From NCBI GenBank assembly GCA_022818135.1, contig JAFMSR010000003.1:28507547-28571546 (forward strand): a DNA stretch of 64,000 bases, written 5' to 3'. Numbering within the stretch: the first letter of the stretch is position 1; the number at the start of each line of letters is the position of its first letter. Below the pieces are notes generated by a model. The model saw only the letters and a program-made list of their open reading frames with translations, did not search any database and was not told the DNA's origin. Shown piece after piece: positions 11,601-23,500 of this stretch. Source of the DNA: Saxidomus purpurata. Taxonomy: Eukaryota > Mollusca > Bivalvia > Venerida > Veneridae. The position numbers and the translations under genes were made by a program.

Positions 11601-14600
11601 AAATTTTATGAATTAATGATCTCACAATTTTGCATGTGGATTTGTATATTGCCATGTAAGTCATATCTCATTTTACTGCTATCAGAATTTGTGGAATGTT
11701 TAAAATCTGCAATATCAAATTAAAACATGTCGATATATTCCCAAACATTTCCACATCACAAACTTTTACATTTTATAGGTTATTGAACTTGTATGGTGAA
11801 ATATTACTTGGAACGAGTTGATTTGGCGGGAACAACGAGCTTGCGAGTTGTTCCCGCCAAATCAACGAGTTTCAAGTAATATTTCACCATACAAGTTCAA
11901 TAACCTTTTTATTATATACTTTCATATTGAATATGAACAAAAATGACATTCTGTTAGCCAAAAACAATAAATGAATCTTGAAATTTCTCAGACAACTAGC
12001 GTACTATTTCACCATGTACATTTTCTTTACTGCGTATTAATAGACTCGAGTCAATATTGTTGTTTATACGTGACGTCATTTATTAGGAGAAACGTTGACG
12101 CCGATTGTACGGTAAGAAATTTCAGTTGCCGTCCGCCATCTTGTTTTGAAAAACGCAAGACTTTTCCTACGGATGCAGGTTTGTACTTTGAAATGTGAAT
12201 ACATCAACTTGATGTACGTTCCTAAAAATGTTTTTTCTTTCTTATGACTACATGTAAAACATCATTCCTTTTGTTTATCAATACTTGGCTGAACTACGTA
12301 CCAGTAACTTTCGTAACCAGAACTGGTGTTGCGTGCCCTAAAAAATTCGAACCTTTGTAAAAATGAAACTCTTTTACGTCTACTTGGAAACGATTGAAGT
12401 TTCTTTTTTATTTGAAGACCGTAGTTCATTTAATTGTAAAAAACGGTCACACTTCGGCATATAAACCTCAGTAAAACGAAGTTTGCAAACAAATAAAATA
12501 GTCCGTACAGCTGATCGCTAGGACCGCCCCCCTTGCCAACGTTCAGTATCATTCCTTGCCAACGTGCAGTATCGTAGAATACTGAACGAACTCTCTAAGG
12601 CAAAGTGAACGGGGCAATATGAAAGTATATAATAAAAACATTAACGGTATATTATAGGTTATTGAACTTGTATGGTGAAATATTACTTGGAACGAGTTGA
12701 TTTGGCGGGAACAACGAGCTTGCGAGTTGTTCCCGCCAAATCAACGAGTTTCAAGTAATATTTCGCCATACAAGTTCAATAACCTTTTTATTATATACTT
12801 TCATATTGAATATGAACAAAAATGACATTCTGTTAGCAAAAAACAATAAATGAATCTTGAAATTTCTCAGACAACTAGCGTACTATTTCACCATGTACAT
12901 TTTCTTTATTGCGTATTAATAGACTCGATTCAGTATTGTTGTTTATACGTGACGTCATTTATTAGGAGAAACGTTGACGCCAATTTTACGTTAAGAAATT
13001 TCAGTTGCCATCCGCCATCTTGTTTTGAAAAACGCAAGACTTTTCCTACGGATGCAGGTTTGTACTTTGAAATGTGAATACATCAACTTGATGTACGTTC
13101 CTAAAAATGTTTTTTCTTTTTTATGACTACATGCAAAACATCATTCCTTTTGTTTATCAGTACTTGGCTGAACTACGTACCAGTAACTTTCGTAACCAGA
13201 ACTGGTATTGCGTGCCCTAAAAAATTCGAACCTTTTTTAAAACGAAACTCTTTTACGTCTACTTGAAAATGATTAAAGTTTCTTTTTTATTTTCAGACCG
13301 TAGCTTATTTAATTGTAAAAAACTGTCGAACTTCGACATAGAATCCTCATTAAAACGATGTTTGCAAACAAATAAAATAGTCCGTACAGCTTATCGCTAG
13401 GACCGCCCTCCCTTGCCAACGTTCAGTATCATTCCTTACCAACGTGCAGTACCGTAGAATACTGAACGAACTCTCTAAGGCAAAGTGAACGGGGCAATAT
13501 GAAAGTATATAATAAAACAAAATACATGTATGGCTCATGTAGGTCATTCGCTACCATAGGGCTTCAGTGCTCTAGGTGTGAATCAAACCAAAGAAAAGGC
13601 TTTTTACTTTTTCTCGTAATCCTAAGTACAATAGACCAATATACAAGATTATTCATTAGCATGAAAAAATGCACACATTACATAATATTCACAGCTCTGA
13701 TTCCCTGCAATACTATTAAGTGTTTTGATTTTTAGTGTCATTAAATGTACAATGTATACCATAACAACAAAGGGAAAAAGTTATGAAACACTTTCTGAGC
13801 ATATTTTCCTCCTATATTCTACCAGGCTCAAAGCAGGCAGGCATACGGTAAACATTTGTTTACTAGCCGGCTGCTTAGCAACAGGCCATACCACAAAAAC
13901 AAAACCAGCAGGGATTTTGAATTTTGACCCCTAACTCTTAAGGTGAATGACTAAATCACTATAAGCCAAGAGAGACACTATACATGACTGTTGACCTGTT
14001 GATGTTTTATAACATTTCTAAATCTTACACTGAATGGATCTCTTTTACAAATACAGGAAGTAGTCCAATTGTTTTTGGGAAGCGAGAAAAGTACAAGAGT
14101 TTTAGCTTCAGGAAATCTCTGCAAGTTACTTATCAAATGGTTTTGAGTTCATTACTGCCACTAAATTGTGGAACAAAACACATTATGTTTGCATTTGGTT
14201 ATTATTTAGAAAATGCAAATGGCACAAAGTCTGTTATAATGTATCATTTTGTGTGGCTAATCATTATGAATAAATCCCAAAGACATGTCCCATTAGTTTT
14301 ATTTTTTAGAAACACCATGGTTGCGTTTCATCAAAGATCCTAGGACAAGTAAGATAGGAGCGTTCCTAGGATTATCTTAAGATCGCTCCTAGGTGCGTTT
14401 CAACAAAAGTTCTTAGGTCAATTTTAGACTTAGGAATGACTCTTCAAATGGAGGTAGAAATGACATAGTAAATGTAAACTTCCGCCGGTTTTCTTACGCG
14501 TTCGTCAATGTTCGTCTGCAATCGAATGGACTCACAGGCTGATACCGCGTACAAACGGAAGGAAAACTGGGGGAATGACGAGGTCGATGCCCTCGTCCAG

Positions 14601-17600
14601 GCAGTGACGGACATCCGAGATATACTGACAGCCAAGCTGTCAATAGCTGTGACAGCAGCACGGAAGGCCAAAGCATGGGAGCAAGTGGCTTTGAGGTAGG
14701 TATCGGATACATTTTCGTCACGTACACATTTGTGTACAGATCGATCTTAGCTATCATATTTAAATGTAAAGAAAATCATATATCTAATCATATTTCTACT
14801 GTATCTCGTCTAGAATGAAAAATAAAAACAGATCTCGTGAAATTGAAAAGTTCCGTGGTTGTCATCAGTCCATTTTCAACCAGCATTCCAATACCGCAAA
14901 TTCTTTTTATTGCACGAAGACGAGTCATGTATCTGTGGTCAGGTATACAAAGTGAATCATGCAGATGAAAAAATGTCTAAAATACACCATCTTCCATATA
15001 TGCATGACCCATAAAATATCCTATCGTTTCATAAACCTTTTCATCAAGATCCTTTAGGATGTATCTTGTTTTCGATCTTATGTAAAGTATTTCCATTTGG
15101 AACACAGAAATACAGTAGACCTAGATTAAGTGAAAAAGTATTTTCCAACACAAACCTTGACACACTACATGACGTTTGTCGATGACGTAGATTTATTAAT
15201 ACATCATAAGGTTAGACTGCACTAATTTTGCTTTAACAACACTGCATAAATTTTGGCATTTCACAATACCACTAATAACTTCAATATTACCTCAATTATA
15301 AAGGAGGACCAATAGTACATCTTGGCACAGTAAGGTGACCATATGTTTTGAAATTAAATATGATCATTTGTATACACAAACTCACAGATTTAATACAATT
15401 TTTTTTTGTTTACAGGGTAAATGCTGTAAGTTCTTGCAATAGGAACTTAAAAGAAGTGAAAAAGAAATGGCAATCTTTTCAGTCATCTGTCAAGGCGAAG
15501 GAATGTAAACGGATAAAGGAGAGAAGTATCACAGGGGGCGGACCATCGCCAAAAGATCTGTCGGATGTGGAAAAATCTGTAAGCATGAACATTTACATTT
15601 CCTTGAAAGAATAATGATGCAAAGGCTTTGTACAGCTATGTAGAGCAAGATTTGTCATTTGTATGATTTTGAATAGATTTAACAGACATAAGTGTGATTT
15701 AAGAAGGTAGTAACATTTTTCTGATTTTTTTTATTAAACATGTTGATGCCTTATTGAATGAAAATTGCATTTTACTGTGTCCATGTTGTAACAAATTCAA
15801 ACTGTTTAAGTGAAGGCAGCATTATTTTCATTCTAAAGTTGTTCAAATTACAACAGTTTGACTTAATCTCAATAATATCAAATGGTAATTAGTCAGCCCG
15901 GTTAGCTCAATCGGTAGAGATCAAGACTTGTAATCTCGAGGTAGTAGGTTCGATTCCCTTGGTTGAACAGCCAAAATTACCAACAGTCTTTCGGATAAGG
16001 CAAAAACTGAGGTCCCATGTATGGGTACTAAAAGAACCAGGGGTGTCTCTGGAATTGAGACGCATTCTGTATCTTGCACTATCCTCCACAACCTAAAAGA
16101 ACTAACCTCTTTTGGAGCATTGACCATGTGGGAAACCGGTACCAATGATAAACCCTAATATACAATATGATGGTAAATGTTTTAGTTTACCATATCATTA
16201 TATGTTTCTTATCAGGACTATTCCAAATGTATTTTTTATGTTAATTAATAAAGAATATTACTCTGAAATTTTAGGCACTGACTGTAATTCCCACAGCAAT
16301 GTTGAGAGGCATAAATGGCGGGCTAGAGTCTGGTAAGAACAACAGTTAAAATGTTATATCAGTTTTACTATGCATCGGAACTTCTTAACATTTGAATACC
16401 CAAAATCAATGACATACATATATGCACCCTATTAAACATTACTATATAGGATTGGTTGTATTGTTATCTCTTTACACATTTATAGTAGTAACATAAGTAA
16501 GGTGCTAATATCAAACATTTTTCACATTTGTATGTATAAATAAACCTTGATACTACCACTTAAAATATTTTATGAGTTGGTATTTGTCAAGTACTGTAAA
16601 ATTTATTTAGTTTTATCAATTCAACTTCCTTAAAAATCAAAAAGAGTAAATTTGGTATACTATACAGTAAAAAGTAACATACTTGTATGTTAATATTTGT
16701 GCAACTGTGAAATTTATATGTATTGAGAATACATTAACTTTTTAGGATGTGATGATGATACATGTTGCAAAGAAACGGATCATGCTGAGACAGTAAACGG
16801 TAAATAGAAAACAACAAAAAGAATACATTCTCTAATGTTTAATGATAGAACACATACTATCATGAAAGCATGCATATTTTCAATAAAAAGTCTATAAAAT
16901 TCTTATTAAAATCACAGATTACATAGCTATTGCATTAAGTCCCACACTGTGTGATGCATTCATGACCAAAGTATTTCCAGTATTCAGGCTTTCCATGGTT
17001 ACATTAAGCATAAGTGTAATTGCCAGATGGGTGCGGTCAATTTGACCCCAGAGGCATGCTTTGAACAAAGTAAGTGGAAGACTACTAGACAATGTAACAT
17101 GTCTAATATCTAAGCTCTAGGCTTGTATTTTAAGCAGATTAAAGCAGATTTTTAAAAAGTTTTTTCAATACAAAACAACCCCCTGGGCAGGGTAAATTTT
17201 GACCCTGTGGGCATAATTTGAGCACACTTTTAAGAGGTCCACTAGACACTGTTACACACTAAAAATCTAGGTTGTAAACCATGTGGTTTGGGAGGATAAA
17301 GATAAGTCTTTGTAAATAAGTAATCCCACTTAGGGGCATAATTTGAACACACTTTGAAGAGGTCTACTAGGCAATGTTACATCTGGCACCGGCATTTTTG
17401 TCTCAATTGCCAAGTTGTGCAGGCTAAAACAAGAGCCAATAATTTGGGCAGCTTTGTTTGGCTGGTAGCACAAGTGGCCACCAGATCTGTCCAGACATCT
17501 AAAATTGAATTCTTAATGTGTCAGTAGATGTAGAGTTATATAAATTGTAATGACAATATCTCAGTTAGTATCATAACGTGCAAATTGTTCTGGGAGAGCC

Positions 17601-20505
17601 AAATTCCAGTATTAGCATGGTATAACTGAATAGAAATATTTGTTTTCAAATAATATTGACATTCACCATTATGTAAAATAGTACCGGCACATGTGTCATT
17701 TCACTTATATATATTAAGTGTATTAAGAGTGTCCTCATAGCATTTTTGTAAAGTTCTGTCTTTGTTACGTAAATTAACAAGAGCATAATGTAGTTCAAAA
17801 TTTTGGACTGAAACATGCAAATGTTACAAACCGAAATCTAGCTTTAAGCACGCCAAATGACCTCTCCACAACATTTCTTGTTCTTGCATGGGCAACATTG
17901 AAGTTTTGTTGCTGATTATTAGCTGGGCGTAGATATGGCGTCATCAGCCAAGCTTTCAGTGGATATCCACTATCTCCAAGTAGCCATCCGTTTCTCTGAC
18001 TTAGATCTTGGGATATCTGTGAGTTGGTCAGAATGAATGAATCATGCGTTGCTCCTGGCCACCTCACCACAATATTTATGAATCTGAAAACGTTAAAGGA
18101 CTAATTTAAATTCAGAGGTCCAACATGGCCCTATCTCACTTACCTGGTTACCATTGATTGTAATACAAAGTCATCAATACAAGAACAGGTCAGTTTTAAA
18201 CACGGTTTGTTATTGAACTAATGTTGTGTAAGTGTTTATAAAATTTTTATTTCATTTGATCAAAGTGACCTAGGTTTTTACCCCATGAGACAACTAGGCA
18301 TGGTGTGTATCACTTCTGTGAAGTATCATTTCATTCTAGCCTTGGGTTTTGGAGATTTAGCGTCCAAAAATTTTACTATTCATGAGCCCCTGTGACCTTG
18401 GCCTTTGATCTAGGGAACAAATCATGGGCCATGCACAACTAGGAATTATACTCATCACTTGTGTGAAGTATCATTAAATTCTGACCAGGGAAATTGGACA
18501 TTTAGTGTCCACAAGATTCAGTCTACAGACAGACAGACAGTTAAACAGACAAACAAGCTGAATCTAGTATACCCCCTTACACTTTGTGTGTGGTGGTAGG
18601 GGGTATGGGGTATAACTAGACCTAGAAATCATTGAGACAAACATTATTACCAATGTTCATAATGATTGGCTCATACTTCTTTGTTTCAACATGTTAAATA
18701 CACCTACCATGACATGTACAACAAAATGAGTATCATACTTAACAGTATACAAGATGCATAATATTGTGTAGTCAGTTATAATCTCTTTAATCAATCCTGA
18801 CCTTTTTAAATTGTAACACATTTCCATCTAATTTTATTCAACCCAATTTAACTATTTTGTAGCAAATTTTGGCATTGAATAATCCTTGGGGCTAGCCATG
18901 GTGTGGACATACAGACAGAAAACAAACAATTACTATAGCTCACCTTTGATTATGAACCATACCATTTATCCAGGTTCCATTTTTAATTGTTCAAAGATTT
19001 AAGCAACAACCTGATATATGCAGCCACTACTTATATTCCGACTGTGTAATTTAAGAAGACAGTTGTTATCGGGAGTTAAGATACCACCTGTCTTAAGATA
19101 CCAACATTTCATTTTCCATGTGTAGTAGGCATATTTGACCAAGTAAGTCTGTGAAATTTGTCACAATTGATGTCTAAAAATTATACAGTATTACTTTAAT
19201 TTAGACTGATATTTTTAAATTATATAATTTCAATTGAGATTGCTATTTACTACTGACAAAAAATGGTACAAATGGATGCAATAGGAACCAACCTCATGTC
19301 AGCATCTGCAATGGCTTGCACATTAAGTGCATGGAATCCTTTCCGGCAAACATATGATGCCTCATCCTCATATGGTGTTTGTATGGGAATGAGAACACCA
19401 TCTATGCACCCTATAACATTAGGAAAATGTGCTACTTGAAAAAAATTTGTTTTCATGTGCATCACTTTCTGTGGGTCAGTGGGATATCTGAAATTTGTTG
19501 AAGATTTATCACTTGGCTTTCAAACTTTTTTCACAAAAAGTATATTGTGAAACTAATTTCAGATTATGATAACTGTAAAATATTCATTTTATTGAATATG
19601 AGTCTATGAGATATGAATTTGAAGAATGTAAAGTAAATGACACAATGTGGTTGTAAACCAATTACAATAAAGAAACATTAACACAAAGTTATCAATATTT
19701 GTACAAAATGTTCTCATAGTTTTCACAGCAGATACTTTCTAGTAAACTGCAACATAATTGCATCAGAATATTGAAAACAAGTACATGTACAATTTCTTTC
19801 CAGACTACAAACAAAAAGTTAATGAAATTATCCAATAAAATATGTATTTAAGATGCATGTAATTTGTCTTTACTATACAAATTGTACATACTATGACATT
19901 GTGTTTTGATTTGTAATACATATACTGATGCTGATAAAACATTTGTTTTGTTCCCACTTAGTCCCTGATGGGTACATACATGTAACTAAAACTAGCTTAC
20001 CTTATAGGGTAATGCCTAATCAGTGACGAACAAACCCTTGGAATGATTCTGCAAGCTGATGACCTGGAAATGCCATGCAGATCTGCAGTCTCGGACAGAA
20101 AATTACCTTTGGCTAAAAATCTCAATGTTACCAGGACCTAAAATAAATGGAGAATGTATACATGTGCATCATGCATTACTTGATTAGTCGGAGATCTTTG
20201 ACACCTAAGTATTCCTATTTCTCATTCTAAATTTGGTCAACTGACACAATAAAAAGACCAATTTTAGTTATGAAAGCCACAATCATAATAAGATTTTATG
20301 TATTGAGCACTTACTGCGTTTAAGTGTTATCAATTATATAATGGGTCATAGGTAAAATCCTACTACATGTATAGTGTATGATAGCACCATATCAACTTAA
20401 TAGACAGAACATCATAATTCTATAAATCACATGACAAACATTGCCTTATTGCTAACATGTTAGAGTGTGTGACTGTAAACTGATAGACATAAGTCATGAA
20501 AAAAA

Positions 20506-20553
<48 letters not shown>

Positions 20554-23500
20554 GAGAGTAATATATTAAATATTCAATAATTTAGTATCTTCAACACTTT
20601 AAACAGACATGATAGTGATAGACTTTGGTACAGTAGACAATTTTTTCTAAAACATTTACATCAAGGCCTTAAATGAAAATTCTTCAATATTGAAACAAAC
20701 TAAGATCTATATTTATGATGAATTTAATGTTTATCACTTGATAAAGTGACTTAATTTTTTACATAGACACCAAGAACCAGTTCAGTGATTGAAATCACAA
20801 AATCTTACTACCCGGTATGTGCTCAGGTACATGATTTAAGGTAGGCATGTGGAAACTGAGACCTTCATAAAAGTATTTTTTGAGTTTGATAGTCAAGATT
20901 CATACTGCATTAGTGTGCAGCATGAATGTCTTTGATAGTAAATAACTAAATATTAAATGCAATTTATGTAACTAATATTCTTGATAAAAATTTATAGAAT
21001 TAACTCACCTCTGAGTCTCAACAAAAATATAAAGACACAAGTTTCTATCATACCATATGATACAGCACCAATTTAAATCTGATTTTCCAAAGACATTTTC
21101 AATCAAACTCATCCTGTTTGGTTGAACATGTTGTATACACCGACCATGACATGTACAATGAACTGTGTATCATACAAAACAAGATACAAAACAGTTCAGT
21201 TATGCATATTATGTAGTCGGTTAAAATCTCTTTATTCAATCCGCCTTTAAATGAATATCTTGCAATTATCCTCTTGATTTCCAGTTATGCCTGTTTTTTT
21301 TCTATGACTGTCTCAGTGATGTATGTGCATTAAGAACATCAAGTAAAACATACACATTGTGACTGTACCAGTCTGACAGCTCATACAGTTTTGTATGTTC
21401 AGCTTGATTAAATTTTGATGTAAAGGCATTTTTTTCATTCAGATCCTGTTCTATGCAAATATTATCATCGTCCTCTGTGGTTCTATCCCGGATATCTAAA
21501 TATGCACAGAATGAAGTGTTGTTTTTGTTAAATATCAACTGCCAGTTTCGCATAGCGAAACAGTATAAAATCATTTTGTCTGTATTTTGCTGGGGCCACT
21601 GAGACTTAATTTCCCCAACAAACGTTGATTAAATAAAAGTACGAGCTGACTTGGGTGCGAACGTCCTGTTTCTTTCATATTTGAAGTTCTTCCCATATCT
21701 TCAAATTATGTTATCATCTTGAAAAATTATGCACTCATCAACTGTTCATGCGTATTATTGTTATCGGCAATAAATGTCCACTTATTCTTTCAATTTTACA
21801 CATTATTTATCTCAGAAATTCCAGACTCAAGCGTCTCCCAGTATTTGGGTCATCATTGTTTACAATGGGGAATCACAACAACAGTATCGAAAAGATTTAA
21901 AGAGCAGAAAGAATATTGACACATAAAGTCAACAATGAATTGTAAGATTACAAACCTGTATATGTGGAGGTATAACATGACCACCTCTATTGGTTGGTAA
22001 TTGAATATCATCCTTACAATGATTTATGATGTCTAAAATTACATCCCTGCTGAACCGGTATCTTGCAATCAAATCGCGATCACTTAGCGTGTCAAGAGCT
22101 TGTGTCCTGTCTCGAAATACACGTTCTCTACGGAAAATTCGTCTTCTTCTCTCGTTAAAAAACGCTACTAACGCAGCCATATTGCGATAAGTGTCCCACA
22201 ATGCAATTAACTTAGGCCAAAATTTGCACTTAGGACAGCCTATGACCGCTCCTAGAGTTAGGATCGTTTTCGTACTTAAGGACATTCCTAGGAACTTTGA
22301 TGAAACGCACATATGAAAATTATTTGAACTTAAGATCAAATTTTGACCTAGGATCTTTGATGAAACGCAACCCATATTCTTATCTCTAGGGAAGCTGTTG
22401 ATTGCAAAAGTTTTGAAGAAAACAAAGAAACTGCCAACACATTATGTAACCGTTAAAATTTACTTCGCCCCGAGCTGGATTCGAACTTGGGTCCTCCAGT
22501 ACCCTAAGCGGACACTCTACCATGTCGCTATAAAAGCTTGCTCAATGGCAAGGAAGTACAAGGGCCGTATTATACCTCTACTACAATTAATACACAAAAG
22601 AATAAACGCTATGTAAGTTTTGCCAAAATGGCTCATTCTAGGAATTAAACACTTCAACAGTGATAATAATTATGTCAACCTGTTTATCGTAAATGAACTC
22701 TTGTTCCTACACAAAATATTTAATTGGACAAACTGTATCCTTGCACTTAAAATACTTAGAAGTTAAGTTTATATTAAATGCAAGACTACTTGTAACTTGA
22801 CTTGCAATAGTCTTGCGCCCAAAACTTCTTACGGTATAATGTTATTTTCTAGTGCAAGACTATATTAACTCAACTTAAAATAGTATTGCCACTAAGAAAG
22901 CAGCCATTTTGAGTTACTATAGTTTTGCAATTTTCTTATATCTAAAAAAAAAGTGGTATTTTCCTGTAATATTTCAAGAGGATATGTATGTGTAAAAAAT
23001 GAACTCAAAAACATAAAAAAGTAAATTTTGACAAAATAGGCAGTTAGTATAGTGCGCCGAACCCTCGATTTGTGCCAAGTTATTTTATATTCAATCAATA
23101 CATGACGAAGCTACAATCCGGGCACGAATGTGTGCATAAATACAGGATTCTATTCCTTTCAAACTCTCAGATTGACCTTGACCTTGGAGGTAGAGACGTG
23201 GGTCTTGCACGCGACACGTCGTCCGGATGTGCTGAACATGTGTGCCACGTTATTTTGAAATCCTTCAATGCATGATAAAGTTACAATCCGGATACGAATG
23301 TATGTATATAATATTATACAGGTCGACATGCCAGGAAGAGTGTGTATGGTGTATTCTATTTCTTACTTAAAATCCGATACAAAAATGTATTCAAAATACA
23401 TACATCTTATTAATAGACAAAAGAACACATTATATATACGAGGGCGTGTGTGTGCGTACGTGCGTGTGTGCCTTTTTTATATTCTGTTATTGTAAGACTG

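Larger units (their letters stand above)
11777..13517. repeat. Two tandem copies of an 879-bp unit
   Basis: 11777-12655 and 12656-13517 are near-identical at an offset of 879 bp. Each has a 130-bp palindrome followed by ~730 bp flanked by 24-bp inverted repeats starting tttttattatatactttcat (11906-11929 with 12615-12638; 12785-12808 with 13495-13517). The inner part looks like a MITE whose copy number was doubled together with the palindrome. A 75-codon frame (11971, 12850) is kept in both copies but has no recognised domain. Confidence 0.88.
14319..22372. mobile_element. Complete PIF/Harbinger DNA transposon
   Basis: Perfect 26-bp TIRs (14319-14344 and 22347-22372, starting ggttgcgtttcatcaaagat) are flanked by a CAT triplet on both sides (14316-14318, 22373-22375), the 3-bp target duplication typical of PIF/Harbinger. 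A second inverted pair lies inside (14393 gtgcgtttcaacaaaagttc; 22284-22311). The element has the two diagnostic genes in convergent orientation: a HARBI1-like transposase (minus, from the right end) and a Myb/SANT-like protein (plus, from the left end). Length is 8054 bp, inflated by repeats in introns. No lesion was found in either model. Confidence 0.93.
9512..23067. mobile_element. 13.56-kb terminal-inverted-repeat element, host to nested insertions
   Basis: The left end starts cgagggttcggcgcaatact and the right end is its reverse complement apart from a 2-3 base gap, giving ~30-bp TIRs. ATTT flanks both sides (9508-9511, 23068-23071) inside a 170-bp array unit that is continuous once the element is removed. 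Both subterminal zones (9695-9850 and 22770-22935) carry several gcaagactata-like words in both orientations. Without the Harbinger inside, it is about 5.5 kb. I find no transposase of its own, so it is probably non-autonomous; superfamily unknown. A related terminus lies at 29823. Confidence 0.78.

Noticed and set aside
11971..12198. 75-codon frame in the 879-bp unit (also 12850-13077)
   Set aside because: Kept in both copies only because the copies are nearly identical; no domain or translation signal.
15895..15967. A tRNA-Thr gene
   Set aside because: Box A and B fit, but mismatches in the acceptor and anticodon arms and a SINE-like tail within a transposon intron argue against a working tRNA.
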